Source of the DNA: JAOPZW01 sp963788935
GTDB lineage: Bacteria; Actinomycetota; Thermoleophilia; Solirubrobacterales; Solirubrobacteraceae
NCBI GenBank assembly: GCA_963788935.1
Contig: CAWBIM010000006.1
Coordinates: 62,001 to 126,000 of the forward strand
Direction of reading: 5' to 3'
DNA: 64,000 nt
Shown here: in pieces, positions 17,215-26,649 of the stretch
Numbering within the stretch: position 1 is the stretch's first letter
How the letters are laid out: each line of letters opens with the position of its first letter
Translations under genes and position numbers: made by a program
The notes under the pieces: generated by a model
What the model saw: only the letters and a program-made list of their open reading frames with translations
Database searches by the model: none
What the model was told of the DNA's origin: nothing

Positions 17215-17973
17215 TCAGCGCGACAACAGGCCGCCCTCGACCGTCAGCGTCTCGCCCGTGACGAACGACGCCGCGTCCGAGAGCAGCCACACGATCGCCG
17301 CCGCGACCTCGTCGGCGCTGCCCATCCGACCCATCGGCACGAAGCCGACGAGCATCTCGCGGAAGCCGGGGAAGCGGGCGAAGGTCTCGTCCATCATCGG
17401 CGTGTCGATCGCGCCGGGGCAGACCGCGTTGACCCGGATGCCGTGCGGCGCGTACTCGATCGCCGCGGTCCGCGTGAGCCCGATGACGCCGTGCTTGCTC
17501 GCGCTGTAGGGCGATGCGTTCGGCGACCCGCGCAGGCCGAGCGTCGAGGCGACGTTGACGATCGCCCCGCCGCCGCCGAGCAGCGCGGGGAGCTCGGCCC
17601 GCATGGCCAGCCACGTGCCGCGCAGGTTGACCCCGACGATCCGGTCCCACGTCTCGACGGGGTACTCGTGCGTGCTCGCGTGGCCGCCGCCGACGCCCGC
17701 GCAGTTCGCCGCGCCGTCGAGCCGCCCGAAGGCGTCGACCGCCGCCGCGACGAGCGCCGCCGCGGTGTCGTCGTCCGCGATGTCGCCCGCGACGAAGCGC
17801 ACGTCGCCGCCGGCGTCGCGCAGCGCGGCGGCGGCCGCCGCGCCCGCGTCCGCGTCGATGTCGGAGGCCAGGACGCGCGCGCCCATCCCCGCCAGCTGCC
17901 CCGCCGTCGCGCGGCCGATGCCGGAGGCGGCACCGGTGACGAGCACGACCCGGCCGTCGAGCCCGAGATCCAT
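17215..17973 (-). CDS. SDR-family oxidoreductase
   Basis: A classical SDR of 252 residues: TGAASGIG cofactor motif, DIDADAG after the second strand (an acidic residue favouring NAD), NCAGVGGG, catalytic Ser in VNVASTLGLRG and YSASK. The C-terminal GETLTVEGGLLSR is the usual 3-oxoacyl-reductase-like ending. The substrate is unknown. It starts a few bases after the phosphotransferase gene's stop and is probably co-transcribed with it. Confidence 0.88.
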   Translation of the reverse strand: MDLGLDGRVVLVTGAASGIGRATAGQLAGMGARVLASDIDADAGAAAAAALRDAGGDVRFVAGDIADDDTAAALVAAAVDAFGRLDGAANCAGVGGGHASTHEYPVETWDRIVGVNLRGTWLAMRAELPALLGGGGAIVNVASTLGLRGSPNASPYSASKHGVIGLTRTAAIEYAPHGIRVNAVCPGAIDTPMMDETFARFPGFREMLVGFVPMGRMGSADEVAAAIVWLLSDAASFVTGETLTVEGGLLSR

Positions 17974-17980
17974 CGGCGCA

Positions 17981-18765
17981 TCATCGAGGACCGGCCGCGA
18001 TCTCGTCCGCGTGCGCCTCGAGGTACGCGGCGTCGAGGTCGTAGATCCGGCCGCGCCCGCGGTCGATGATCGCCTGCTGGGCGGCGTTGCCCGCCGCCGC
18101 CTCGCGGTGCATGAAGGCGTTGAGGTCGCGCAGCCGGATCGCGGCGGTGTCGAGGACCACGCGGGGCGTCACGTCGGCGGCGCCGTACGCGGCGCAGAGC
18201 CGCGCGAGGCGGCGGGCCTGCTCGTCCACGCCGGGATACGGGATGTCGGGATTGTCCGGCGAGGCGAGCGGGACGAACCGGTAGGCGGCGTACGCGAGGT
18301 CCCAGACGCGCGGGCCGGGCGAGGCGACGTCCCAGTCGATGACGCCGGTCAGCCGCTCGCCGTCGAAGACGAGGTTGTAGGGCGCGATGTCGTTGTGGCA
18401 GACGACCTCGACCGGCTCGTGGACGGGCAACTGCCACACCGCGCCGGGCGGGGCGACGAACCCGCGCACCGCGTCGTGGTAGGCGCGGACCATCCCCGCG
18501 ACGGCATCGAGCATCGCGTCGGAGAACACCCAGTCCGGCAGCGATAGGACGCCGTGTCGCCGCGGACGAAGGTCAGGATCTCGCGGCCGCGCTCGTCGAT
18601 CCCGAGCGGCTCGGGCCCGAGCGTGAACCCGTTGGCGCGGATGTGGCGCAGGAGCGCGTGGATCGTCGGCGTCCACGGCCCGGTCGTGCGGCGGACGGTG
18701 TCGCCGACGCGCACGACGGTGTTCATGTGGCCGCCGGTGAGCGGCACCTCCTCGTCGGGGGCCAT
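17981..18765 (-). CDS. Aminoglycoside-phosphotransferase-family kinase, frameshifted
   Basis: An APH/choline-kinase-fold protein of about 260 residues. N-terminal strands (MNTVVRVGDTVRRTTGPWTP) lead to EILTFVRGD. The catalytic loop VVCHNDIAPYNLVFDG and the metal motif GVIDWDVASPG are intact. Family members phosphorylate small hydroxylated compounds; resistance should not be assumed. The frame changes around 18541-18555, within RGDTASY / SLPDWVFSD, where one base appears to be missing. An alternative ATG lies at 18726. It lies between the NhaP gene and the SDR. Confidence 0.75.
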
Positions 18766-18771
18766 CCGCGC

Positions 18772-20358
18772 TCAGACCTCGAGCCGCGACTCCTCGAGGT
18801 CGAGCTCGTGCTCGACGCGGCGCATGACCTCGCTCGAGATCTCCTGGCCGTTGCGCAGTCCGACGAGCGCGCGGCGCTGCGCGGCGAAGACCTCGTGCAT
18901 GAGGCGCTGGTAGAGCAGGGAGCCGCCCTCGAGGTCGCCCTCGTCCTCGATCTTGCCCGCGCGGATCTTGAACCGTCGCTGGCGGAACTCGTACAGGCGG
19001 CGCACGCGCTCGATCGTCCCGTCGCGCGTCCAGTCGGCCTCGGCCAGCTCGTCGACCCGGTCGAGCGCGGCGCGGGCGATCACGAGCCGCGCGCGCAGCT
19101 CCTCGCGCTCCTCCTCGTCGCCGTCGTCGACCTCGCCGAGGCGGCGGATCAGCCACGGGAGCGTCAGCCCCTGACCCACGACCGTGACGAGGATCAGGGC
19201 GAAGGTGACGAACTGGATGACCTCGCGGCCGGGGAGCGGGTCGCCGGCGTCGGTCTGCAGCGGGAGCGCGAGGGCCGCCGCGAGCGACACCGCGCCGCGC
19301 ATCCCCGCCCAGCCGCCGACGATGCGCGTCTGCCACGAGCCGCGCCGCGCCACCTGCGACGGGCGCCGGTCGATGGCGCGGATGAGCATCGTCACGACGA
19401 AGCTCCAGGCGAAGCGCACGCCGATGACCGCCGCGCACACGGCCGCCGCGTAGCCGACGACCTCGCTCGCCGGCAGCCCCGCGAGGCCGTCGACGATCGT
19501 CGGCAGCTGCAGGCCGATGAGGATGAACAGCGCGGCGTTGAGCAGGAACGTCAGGACCGACCACAGGCCGTCGCCCTGCATCCGGCTCTCCGGCGTGGCG
19601 ATCTCGGGCGCGCGGAAGCCGAGGTAGACGCCGCAGGCGACGACCGCGAGGACGCCCGACACGCCGAGCTGGTTCGCGGGCACGAACGCGCCGTAGGCGC
19701 TGAACAGCGAGATCGTGAGCTCGGTGTTGATGTCGGTCACCCGCCGCCGCACCTCGCCGATGAGGAAGCCGACGCCGAGGCCGATCGCGATCCCCCCGCC
19801 CGCCTCGACGAAGAACTCGAGCACGGTGTGGCCGGTCGAGACGCTCTCCCCGACGGCGGCGGCGACCGCGACCTTGTAGGCGACGAGGGCGGTCGCGTCG
19901 TTGAACAGGCTCTCGCCCTCGAGGATGTTCACGATCCGTCGCGGCGCCCCGACGCGGCGCATGATCGCCGTCGCCGCCGCCGGATCGGTGGGCGAGACGA
20001 TCGCGCCGAGGGCGAAGGCCATCGCCCACGGCAGGTCCATCAGCTCGTGGCCGATGACCGCCACGACCGCCGTCGTCGCGAGCACGAGCCCGACCGCGGA
20101 GAGCGAGATGACACGGGCGTCGGCGCGCAGCGCGCGGAGGTCGGCGAAGAACGCCGACGAGTACAGGAGCGGCGGGAGGAAGACGAGCAGCACGAGGTTC
20201 GGGTCGAGCTGGACGTCGGGAATCCCGGGCACGAGGCCGAGGACGAGGCCCCCGAGCACGAGCGGGATCGGGTAGGGGACCTCCAGCCAGTTGGCCAGCG
20301 CGTTGAGGCCGGCGGCCGAGACGAAGAGGGCGGCGACGAAGATCTGGAGGTCGTCCAC
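18772..20358 (-). CDS. Na+/H+ antiporter, CPA1/NhaP type
   Basis: A 528-residue CPA1 antiporter with about 12 helices and a 110-residue charged cytoplasmic tail. Conserved blocks: SPTDPAAATAI and LEGESLFNDATALV (the ion-binding ND motif), GVSGVLAVVACGVYLG, LFILIGLQLP and GWAGMRGAVSLAAALALP. These match the bacterial Na+/H+ antiporter family of monovalent-cation/proton exchangers. GTG 20358 sits directly before the first membrane helix. The tail is rich in Arg/Glu and ends HELDLEESRLEV. Confidence 0.92.
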   Translation of the reverse strand: MDDLQIFVAALFVSAAGLNALANWLEVPYPIPLVLGGLVLGLVPGIPDVQLDPNLVLLVFLPPLLYSSAFFADLRALRADARVISLSAVGLVLATTAVVAVIGHELMDLPWAMAFALGAIVSPTDPAAATAIMRRVGAPRRIVNILEGESLFNDATALVAYKVAVAAAVGESVSTGHTVLEFFVEAGGGIAIGLGVGFLIGEVRRRVTDINTELTISLFSAYGAFVPANQLGVSGVLAVVACGVYLGFRAPEIATPESRMQGDGLWSVLTFLLNAALFILIGLQLPTIVDGLAGLPASEVVGYAAAVCAAVIGVRFAWSFVVTMLIRAIDRRPSQVARRGSWQTRIVGGWAGMRGAVSLAAALALPLQTDAGDPLPGREVIQFVTFALILVTVVGQGLTLPWLIRRLGEVDDGDEEEREELRARLVIARAALDRVDELAEADWTRDGTIERVRRLYEFRQRRFKIRAGKIEDEGDLEGGSLLYQRLMHEVFAAQRRALVGLRNGQEISSEVMRRVEHELDLEESRLEV

Positions 20359-20540
20359 GGCGCGGATTCTGGCGACTGCGACGGGCGGCGGCGCGCCGGG
20401 GGGCGGGGGCGGCGACCGTCCGCGCGACGTGGCGGCAGGCTGGCCGCGCCACCCGCGGTCGCGGCGCGTCGGCGTGACGGTTGTGCCCGACGCGAAGGCG
20501 GGCGGCACGCTCCAGCGCGCCACCCGCGATTCGCTCGCCC

Positions 20541-21035
20541 TCAGCCCACCGTGGCGGCGCTCGACGCCGCGGCGCCGGAGGCGGACGCGGTGTCCTCGGC
20601 CAGCCCGCGCACGACGAACACGGCGAACAGCAGCAGGCCGGGCTCGACCTCGGCCGGGTCGTCGATCGTGATCCGCACGGGCCGCTTGCCCCAGCCCTTG
20701 CCCTCGAGCACCGCCAGCTCCCGGTCGCCGTCGGCCAGCGCGTAGCGGTCCTTCCACCGGCTCGCCGGGCGCAGCGCGAGCTCGCGGCCGCCCCAGATCA
20801 GGGTGCCGCCGCGGCGGATCGTCCGGGGATCAAAGGTCCCGACCTCGGCGCCGGCGGCGTCGGTCGCCTCCATCGTCGCGCGCAGCAGCCCGCGGCGCTC
20901 GAAGGCCCACGACCCGGTGCCCGCCTCGGCGATCGCGCGGCGCGAGAACCAGCCCTCGAGGCGCAGCGACCCGACCCCGTCGACCACGTACGTGCGGCGG
21001 TCGTCGCGGCTGCGGGTCAGCTCGAGGTCGGCCAT
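20541..21035 (-). CDS. Hypothetical protein, possibly LURP1/tubby-like barrel
   Basis: A 164-residue protein without signal or membrane segment. Strand-rich pattern: RTYVVDGVGSLRLEGWFSRR, SWAFERRGLLRATMEATDA, GTLIWGGRELALRPASRWKDRYALADGDRELAVLEGKGWGK, then an acidic LLLFAVFVVRGL end. The repeated short hydrophobic strands with Trp/Gly turns recall LURP1-related (LOR) beta-barrels, but I do not claim membership. ATG 21035 is preferred over 21044. It has a 182-base spacer on its downstream side that holds no gene. Confidence 0.6.
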   Translation of the reverse strand: MADLELTRSRDDRRTYVVDGVGSLRLEGWFSRRAIAEAGTGSWAFERRGLLRATMEATDAAGAEVGTFDPRTIRRGGTLIWGGRELALRPASRWKDRYALADGDRELAVLEGKGWGKRPVRITIDDPAEVEPGLLLFAVFVVRGLAEDTASASGAAASSAATVG

Positions 21036-21098
21036 GGGCCGCATGATGCGGGACGGCGGCGCACGGTGCCCCGCCGTCCCGTCGACGGATGGCGCCGC

Positions 21099-21788
21099 TC
21101 AGGCGGGAGACTTGACCGAGTCCACGAACCCGCGCACGTCGGCGGCGGGCTCGGAGTAGGCGTCGCCCAGGGCGGACTCGACCGCGCTCAGGTACTCCTC
21201 GAGCCGCGGCGAGAACTCGTAGTCGATCGCGCGCAGGAACTCGAGCGAGGCCGCGAGGCGGATGTCGGCGATCGAGGGCTTGTCGCCGCCGATGAACGTG
21301 CGGTCGCCGATGAAGTGCTTCTCGTAGGCCTCGAGCGGGTCGGCGAGCGCCGTCTGCGCGTCGCGCTGGGCCTGCGCCTTGAGCTCGTCACTGGCGTCCG
21401 AGGGGCCGACCTCGCCCGCGTACTGGGGGAAGCCGAGGGTCGGATAGGTCGCCCGGGCGAGGTACGGATAGAGCGTGCCGATCAGATAGAACATCGCGTT
21501 GTCGACGTGCGCCCGCTCGGCCGGATCGGTCGGGTAGAACTGGTCCAGCCCGTGCTTGTTGCACAGGTAGGACATGATCGCGCAGCTCTCGCCGAGCGTC
21601 CCGCGCGGCACGGCCGGGTCCTCGAGCGTCGGCGTCAGGTGCGGGGCGTACTTGTTGAGGTACTCCGGGTCCATCGTCTTGCCCCAGACGTCGACCTCCT
21701 CGCAGTCCAGGCCCGCGGCGCGCACGAACACGCGTGCCGTCAGGTTGTTCACGCTCGGGCGCAGGATGTTCAGCGTGTATTCGGCCAT
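21099..21788 (-). CDS. Glutathione-S-transferase-family protein
   Basis: A 229-residue GST-fold protein with an N-terminal thioredoxin-like half (LNILRPSVNNLTARVFVRAAGLDCEEVDV, then GESCAIMSYLCNKHGL as the ES glutathione-site motif) and an all-helical C-terminal half with IGGDKPSIADIRLAASLEFL. Actinobacteria generally lack glutathione, so the thiol or the reaction may differ. A GGAGGAGAG ribosome site precedes the ATG. It is the last gene of the five-gene unit running down from the TetR gene at 25188. Confidence 0.85.
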   Translation of the reverse strand: MAEYTLNILRPSVNNLTARVFVRAAGLDCEEVDVWGKTMDPEYLNKYAPHLTPTLEDPAVPRGTLGESCAIMSYLCNKHGLDQFYPTDPAERAHVDNAMFYLIGTLYPYLARATYPTLGFPQYAGEVGPSDASDELKAQAQRDAQTALADPLEAYEKHFIGDRTFIGGDKPSIADIRLAASLEFLRAIDYEFSPRLEEYLSAVESALGDAYSEPAADVRGFVDSVKSPA

Positions 21789-21809
21789 CTCTCTCCTCCC
21801 TCGCCTCCG

Positions 21810-22412
21810 CTAGGAGGCGGTCTGCTGGTGGTGGTACGGATCCGCGGGCGCGCGGTCGTCCGACAGCGACTCGCGCGAGCGCCGGGTCATGTCCTCGATC
21901 GCGTCGGCGAGGTGCTCGCGGTCGATGTTGTAGTCGCCGCGCTCGACGCGGAGGCGGTGGGCCTCGAGCAGCACCTCGGCGTGGGTGAAGCCGTGCGGCG
22001 GCTCGAAGCGGTAGGACGCGAGCTCGATCAGGAGCCCGAGCGGGTCCTCGAAGTAGATCGAGTCCATGAACCCGCGGTCCTTGACGCCGCTGTGGCGGAT
22101 GCCGCGCTCGTCCAGGCGTCCGACGGCCTGGAAGAACGTCGCCTGCGAGACGGCGAACGCGAGGTGGTGCACGCAGCCCGGGTCGGTGGGCGTGCGATCG
22201 GGGTCCGGGACGCGGTCCTCGTTCGTGAACACGGTGATGAGGCGCCCGTCGCCCGGGTCGAAGTACAGGTGGCTCTCGGCCTCGTTGTCGAGATTGGGCT
22301 GCTCGAACACGAACGGCATCCCGAGGACGCCCTCCCAGAAGCCGATCGAGGTGCTGCGGTCGGCGCCGACGATCGTGATGTGGTGGACGCCCTGGCTCTG
22401 GAGCTTGCGCAC
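21810..22412 (-). CDS. VOC-family (glyoxalase/extradiol-dioxygenase fold) protein
   Basis: A 200-residue vicinal-oxygen-chelate protein with metal ligands expected in GVHHITIVG, CVHHLAFAVS and LLIELASYRF. The two beta-alpha-beta modules are complete, followed by a 60-residue helical tail ending in HHQQTAS. The role could be a dioxygenase, isomerase or thiol-transfer enzyme; the GST next to it makes a thiol-adduct step possible, which is inference. It begins 3 bases after the CoA-ligase stop. Confidence 0.8.
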   Translation of the reverse strand: MRKLQSQGVHHITIVGADRSTSIGFWEGVLGMPFVFEQPNLDNEAESHLYFDPGDGRLITVFTNEDRVPDPDRTPTDPGCVHHLAFAVSQATFFQAVGRLDERGIRHSGVKDRGFMDSIYFEDPLGLLIELASYRFEPPHGFTHAEVLLEAHRLRVERGDYNIDREHLADAIEDMTRRSRESLSDDRAPADPYHHQQTAS

Positions 22413-22415
22413 TCG

Positions 22416-23736
22416 CTACCCCTTCGTTGTCTCGTGCTCGACGAGTTTCGACTTGTACTCGCTGCGTTGCAAGCTGCCCCACGGGACGAGGTCCACGCGG
22501 GCCTGGACCACCAGCGTCTGGCGCAGTCTCTCGCGAATCGCGTCCGCGAGCGCGGGATCGGCCGCCGCGCCCGGCGCGAGCTCCACGCTCACGGGCAGCG
22601 GCGGGTCCTGCTTGACGCCCGGCGCGGACGGCCGGACGAGGATGTGCCCGCTGACGTCGGGCGTGAAGGTGCTGACCACCTCGCGCAGCGCGGACGGGAA
22701 GACGTTGACCCCGCGCACGATCAGCATGTCGTCGGTGCGCCCGACGCAGCGCACGCGCGGGCCGGTCCGCCCGCACGGGCACGGGCTCGTCCGGACCACG
22801 ACGTGGTCGCGCGTGCGGAAGCGCAGCAGCGGCGCGGCGCGGTGGCGCAGGTGCGTCAGGACGAGCTCGCCGCGGGCGTTGTCGTCCATGGGGACGGCCG
22901 TCCCGGTGTCCGGATCGATCAACTCGGGGTGGACGTAGCCGCGCGCGCCGAGGTGCATGCCGTCCTGGGCCTCGCACTCGCCCCACAGCGAGACGCCGAT
23001 GTCGCCGATGCCCATGGCCTCGGTCACCCGCGCGCCCCAGCCCTCCTCGAGCGCGGCGCGGAACGCCGGCTCGCCGCCGCCGGGCTCGCCCGCGACGAGG
23101 ACGCGGCGCACGCTCGAGGCGCGCAGGTCGATGTCGCGCTGCGCGGCCCATTCGAGCAGGTGGGCGGCGTAGGACGGGGTGAGGACGGCCGCCTCGGGCT
23201 CGAGCAGCTGGATGGCGCGCACGAGCCGCTCGGTGTTGCCCGTGCCGACCGGGACGTGACAGAGGCCGATGCGCTCGAACGACGCGAGCGCCGCGCCGGC
23301 CGCGAACGGGCCGGCGTTGTAGGTCGAGACGATGCGCTGGCCGGGCTCCACGCCCGACGCCGCGTAGCTGCGCGCCGAGCCCGTGATCCAGTTGTCGACG
23401 TCGCCCGCGGTCAGCGGGATGTAGCTCGGGGTGCCGGTCGTGCCGCTGGTCGAGTAGATGCGCGCGATCGCGTCGCGCTCGCAGCACAGGTGCGCGCCGA
23501 TCGGGTTGCCGGGCGTCACCGACGTCGCGCAGCTCCTGCTTCTCGGTCAGCGGCAGGTCGCCGATCCGGTCCAGGCCACCCGCCGCGGCGGCGTCGGGGA
23601 TGCCGGCGGCGGCGAGCTTCGCGCGGTACAGCGGCGAGCGGGCGAAGAGGTAGGCGATCTGCTCGCGGTAGGCCGCGTCGTCGTCCGCGCGCTGGTCCTC
23701 CCACGGACGGGTCTCGACCTCCGGGGCCAGGATCAC
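22416..23736 (-). CDS. Phenylacetate-CoA-ligase-like AMP-forming ligase, frameshifted
   Basis: An adenylate-forming ligase of about 440 residues, related to phenylacetate-CoA ligase. The ATP-binding motif is YSTSGTTGTPSYIPLT. Later blocks are AMGIGDIGVSLWGECEAQDGMH, LVLTHLRHRAAPLLRFRTRDHV, CPCGRTGPRV and GRTDDMLIVRGVNVFPSALREVV, with the C-terminal lysine in RSEYKSKLVE. The first 70 residues lie in another frame; the break is around 23519-23525 after KQELRD, with one surplus base. GTG 23736 overlaps the lyase stop as GTGA. The acid it activates is unknown. Confidence 0.82.
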
Positions 23737-24539
23737 GCGCCGCGGTCCTCGCCGTCGCCCGCGCGCTCGTAGGTGATGGCCTCCTCGGCGTGGGCGGCCA
23801 TGAGGAAGCCGAGCGGCTGCTGCTGCTCCTCGGCGAGGTGGCCGAGCAGGCCGGCGGTCCGCGCGAGGATCGGCACGGCCTTCACGGACGCGGCGGGGAA
23901 GCCGAGGTCGAGCATGACCGCGGCGATCGGCATCGCGACGTTCATCGTCAGCGGCCGGCCCCAGGCCTCGGCGGCGGCGGCGCGGAACGCGTGGGCGAGG
24001 GCGAGATGCGGCCCGGCCACGCCGCGTTCGTCGGCGAGCTCGAGGATGCGCTCGGCGCGGGGGTCGAGCGGGCGGTGGACCGGGTGGCCGAAGCCGGGCA
24101 GCTTGCCGCGGGCGGCGCGGATGCTCCCGGCGATCTCGCCCGCCGCGGCCTCGGGGTCGATGCCGGCCTCGACCCGCTCGCGCGCCGTCACCAGCAGCCG
24201 CGCGCACTCCTCCGACGTGCCGAGGATCACCGGGCCGCACCCGAGGATCCCGGCCGCGACGGCCCCGTGGAGCGACCCGGGGTCGGCGGCGAGCGTCATC
24301 CGGGCGGCGACGTTCGTCGGCATCATCCCGTGCTCGGCGATCGCGATCAGCAGCAGATCGAGGAAGAAGCGCTGGTCCTCGGTCGGCTCCTCGCCCGTCA
24401 GCAGCAGGTGGAAGTACTCGGTGAACGACAGGCGGCCCATCAGGTCGCCCGTGAGGTCGCGCCCGCGGACCTCGACGCGGTCGGGCCAGGCCTGGCTGAT
24501 ATGGCTCACGGGCGCCCCGGGCTTGCCGATCTGCGTCAC
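23733..24539 (-). CDS. Citryl-CoA lyase / citrate-synthase-like protein
   Basis: A 268-residue citrate-synthase-fold protein, much shorter than citrate synthase (about 430) and matching the citryl-CoA-lyase-type subfamily. GAVAAGILGCGPVILGTSEEC contains the region of the first active-site His (LHGAV), LPGFGHPVHRPLDPRAERI the second, and ASVKAVPILARTAGLLGHLAEE the acidic/Arg end. It should cleave or condense an acyl-CoA with an oxo-acid. The downstream gene encodes a CoA ligase with a 4-base overlap, so the ligase product is probably its substrate. Confidence 0.82.
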   Translation of the reverse strand: MTQIGKPGAPVSHISQAWPDRVEVRGRDLTGDLMGRLSFTEYFHLLLTGEEPTEDQRFFLDLLLIAIAEHGMMPTNVAARMTLAADPGSLHGAVAAGILGCGPVILGTSEECARLLVTARERVEAGIDPEAAAGEIAGSIRAARGKLPGFGHPVHRPLDPRAERILELADERGVAGPHLALAHAFRAAAAEAWGRPLTMNVAMPIAAVMLDLGFPAASVKAVPILARTAGLLGHLAEEQQQPLGFLMAAHAEEAITYERAGDGEDRGA

Positions 24540-24573
24540 GGCCCGGCGACGCTAGGGAGCGCGCGGGGCAGCG

Positions 24574-25188
24574 TCAAGTCGCGGCGGCCCCGGCGGTGCG
24601 CGCGGGCTCCTCGTCCGGGGCCATCGCCGCGATGTAGCGCTCCATGGCGGCGTCGACGGCCTCGCGGTCGCCCGTCGCGAGGAGATCGAGGAGCAGGCCG
24701 CGCGTGACCGCGACGCCCAGGCGCGCCTCGGCCCGGGCCTCGGCCTCCGTGCGGCCCTCGGCGACGAGGATGCGCGCCAGCGGCTCGACCCACAGGTCGA
24801 CGATCCCGTCGAGCAGCGGCTGGGCGTGCGGATGGCCCTGGAGGGCCTGCGTGTAGATCTCGAAGAACAGGCGCTCGTTGGGCCACAGCGCGGGGTCGGC
24901 GACGCCCTGCCAGGCGCGCCGCATCACCTCGGCGGGCGAGGCGTCCTCGTCGAGCAGCAGCGTCGCGAGCCCGGCGCGCTGCTGGGCCTCGACCGTCCGG
25001 ATGACCTCGATCAGCAGGCCCTCGCGGGAGCCGAAGTGGTAGCTGAGCATCCGGTGGCTGGTGCCGAGCGCGGCGGCGAGGCCGCGCAGGCTGAGGTCGC
25101 CGACGCCGTGCTCGGCGACGTACTCCATCGCGGCGGCGAGCAGGCGCTCGCGCGCCGTCGTGCCATCGCTGTCGCGGCGGGGCGGCAT
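24574..25188 (-). CDS. TetR-family regulator
   Basis: A 204-residue TetR regulator. The N-terminal HTH is ERLLAAAMEYVAEHGVGDLS, LRGLAAALGTSHRMLSYHFG and REGLLIEVIRTVE; the C-terminal domain is helical and variable, as expected for ligand binding. It heads the lyase/ligase/VOC/GST unit on the same strand (34 bases to the lyase gene) and is divergent from the SRPBCC gene. A GGTACATGTACC palindrome in the 83-base spacer is the likely operator. Confidence 0.88.
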   Translation of the reverse strand: MPPRRDSDGTTARERLLAAAMEYVAEHGVGDLSLRGLAAALGTSHRMLSYHFGSREGLLIEVIRTVEAQQRAGLATLLLDEDASPAEVMRRAWQGVADPALWPNERLFFEIYTQALQGHPHAQPLLDGIVDLWVEPLARILVAEGRTEAEARAEARLGVAVTRGLLLDLLATGDREAVDAAMERYIAAMAPDEEPARTAGAAAT

Positions 25189-25222
25189 CGGACCGCCATC
25201 CTAGCGCTCAACTGTTCCGTGT

Positions 25223-25245
25223 GGTACATGTACCGCTCGGTACAT
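25223..25245. promoter_or_regulatory. Palindrome plus half site, probable TetR operator
   Basis: A perfect 12-bp palindrome GGTACATGTACC at 25223-25234 is followed by a direct half site GGTACAT at 25239-25245. It lies between divergent TetR and SRPBCC genes. Confidence 0.65.
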
Positions 25246-25271
25246 CTTCTCCTTGACCCAATGGAGCCGTC

Positions 25272-25733
25272 ATGGGACGCCAGCGCATCGAGCACCACGC
25301 CACCACCACCGCCGACCCCGCCACCGTCTACGCGCTGCTGCGGGACGGGGCGAGCTGGCCCGACTGGTCGCCGATCGACAGCGTCGAGCTCGAGCGCCCG
25401 GGCGACACCGAGCCCGAGGGCGTCGGCGCCGTGCGGGTCCTCCGCAGCGGGCGGGTCAAGGGCCGCGACACGATCGCCGAGCTCGTGGCGGACCGCCGCT
25501 TCGCCTACACCCACGCCTCGAGCCTGCCGGTCCGCGACTACCGCGGCGAGATCGACCTCACGCCGACGGCGGGCGGTACCGAGATCCGCTGGGTCTCGAC
25601 CTTCCTGCCGAAGATCCCGGGCACGGGCGCGCTGATGCGGCGCGGTCTGGACGGGTTCATCGCGGCGATGACCGACGGCCTCGCGGCGGGCGCGACGAAG
25701 GCCGCCGGCGAGCGCGGGCGCGCGGCGGCCTGA
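25272..25733 (+). CDS. SRPBCC-family (polyketide-cyclase-like) protein
   Basis: A 153-residue START/Bet v1-fold protein: EHHATTTADPATVYALLRDGASWPDWSPIDSVE is the typical opening, then VGAVRVLRSGRVKGRDTI, a hydrophobic-cavity strand pattern, and the long C-terminal helix FIAAMTDGLAAGATKAAGERG. Such proteins bind hydrophobic ligands or cyclise polyketides. It shares the TetR operator region, so it may respond to the same signal as the lyase/ligase unit. Confidence 0.85.
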   Translation: MGRQRIEHHATTTADPATVYALLRDGASWPDWSPIDSVELERPGDTEPEGVGAVRVLRSGRVKGRDTIAELVADRRFAYTHASSLPVRDYRGEIDLTPTAGGTEIRWVSTFLPKIPGTGALMRRGLDGFIAAMTDGLAAGATKAAGERGRAAA

Positions 25734-25760
25734 GCCGCCGGCGCGGGCCGCCGCCGCCGG

Positions 25761-26640
25761 TCAGTCCAGCCGCTCGCGCAGCCAGCCGAGGATCTCGCCC
25801 ATCCGCGGGCGGAAGGTGAGGTGCCCCTCGCCGGGGAGCACCTCGCCCTCGGCGCCGGCGACGTGGCGCAGCAGCCAGTGGCCGTGGCTCGGCGGGACCA
25901 TGAGGTCCTCCTCGCCCTGCCACACGCGGACCGGGACGCGCACGGCGCCGGGGTCGAAGCCCCACGGCGCGAGGAACGCGTAGTCGTCGTCGACCCAGCC
26001 CTCGACCCCGGGCGCGAGCGCCTCGCTCATCGACGCGAGGACGTGCTGGGCCAGCTCGCCCGTCAGGACGGCCGCGTCGACCGCGCTGAGGTGCGGGCGC
26101 ATCGCGTCCACGAGCTCCTCGGGGCCGACCGACGCGATCTCGGCCGCGTCGGCGCGGCAGTAGGCGACGAGCCGGTCGCGGCCCTCGCGCGCCGCGGCGA
26201 CCTCGGCGTGGTTGCCCTCGCCCATGCCCGCCGAGCCAGTCGAGGTCGGGGGCGTCGGTCGGCCCGACGCCGGCGATCGTCGCGACGGCGGCGCAGCGGT
26301 CGCCGAGCAGCGCGCCGCAGGCCAGCGCGTGCGGGCCGCCGCCCGATCCGCCGTAGGTCGCGAAGCGCGCGACGCCGAGCGCGTCGAGGATCGCGACGAC
26401 GTCCTCGGTCACGTCCGCGACGCTGCGCCCGGTGCGCGGGGACGAGCCGCCGTAGCCGGGGCGGTCGTAGGAGAGCAGGCGCAGGCCGAGCGCGTCGGCG
26501 GCCTCGCGCTCGGAGCGGTCGGGGGTCTTCGAGCCCGGCGTCCCGTGGTGGCCGAGCACGACCGGACCGTCGGGCACGCCGTGCTCGGCGACCGCGAGCG
26601 TGCGTCCGTCCGGCGTCGTTACCTCGTGGTGGAGGGGCAT
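25761..26640 (-). CDS. Alpha/beta hydrolase, frameshifted
   Basis: An alpha/beta hydrolase of about 290 residues. The oxyanion region is GHHGTPGSK, the DRPGYGGS block follows, and the nucleophile elbow is YGGSGGGPHAL. The acid is in VWQGEEDLMVP and the His in LPGEGHLTF. The substrate is unknown. The frame breaks around 26222-26228 in a GGCGGGCATGGG run; reading one fewer G joins DWLGG to MGEGNHAEV. ATG 26649 is a possible alternative start. It converges with the SRPBCC gene. Confidence 0.82.
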
Positions 26641-26649
26641 GTCCGCCAC

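Noticed and set aside
18541..18555. Resistance function for the APH-type gene
   Set aside because: Only the general kinase fold is visible; the family includes many metabolic kinases and no resistance context is present.
20481..24707. Very long plus-strand open frame (about 1400 residues)
   Set aside because: It is antisense to the hypothetical, GST, VOC, ligase and lyase genes, is Arg/Ala/Asp-repetitive and shows no domain. High GC removes stops in the shadow frame.
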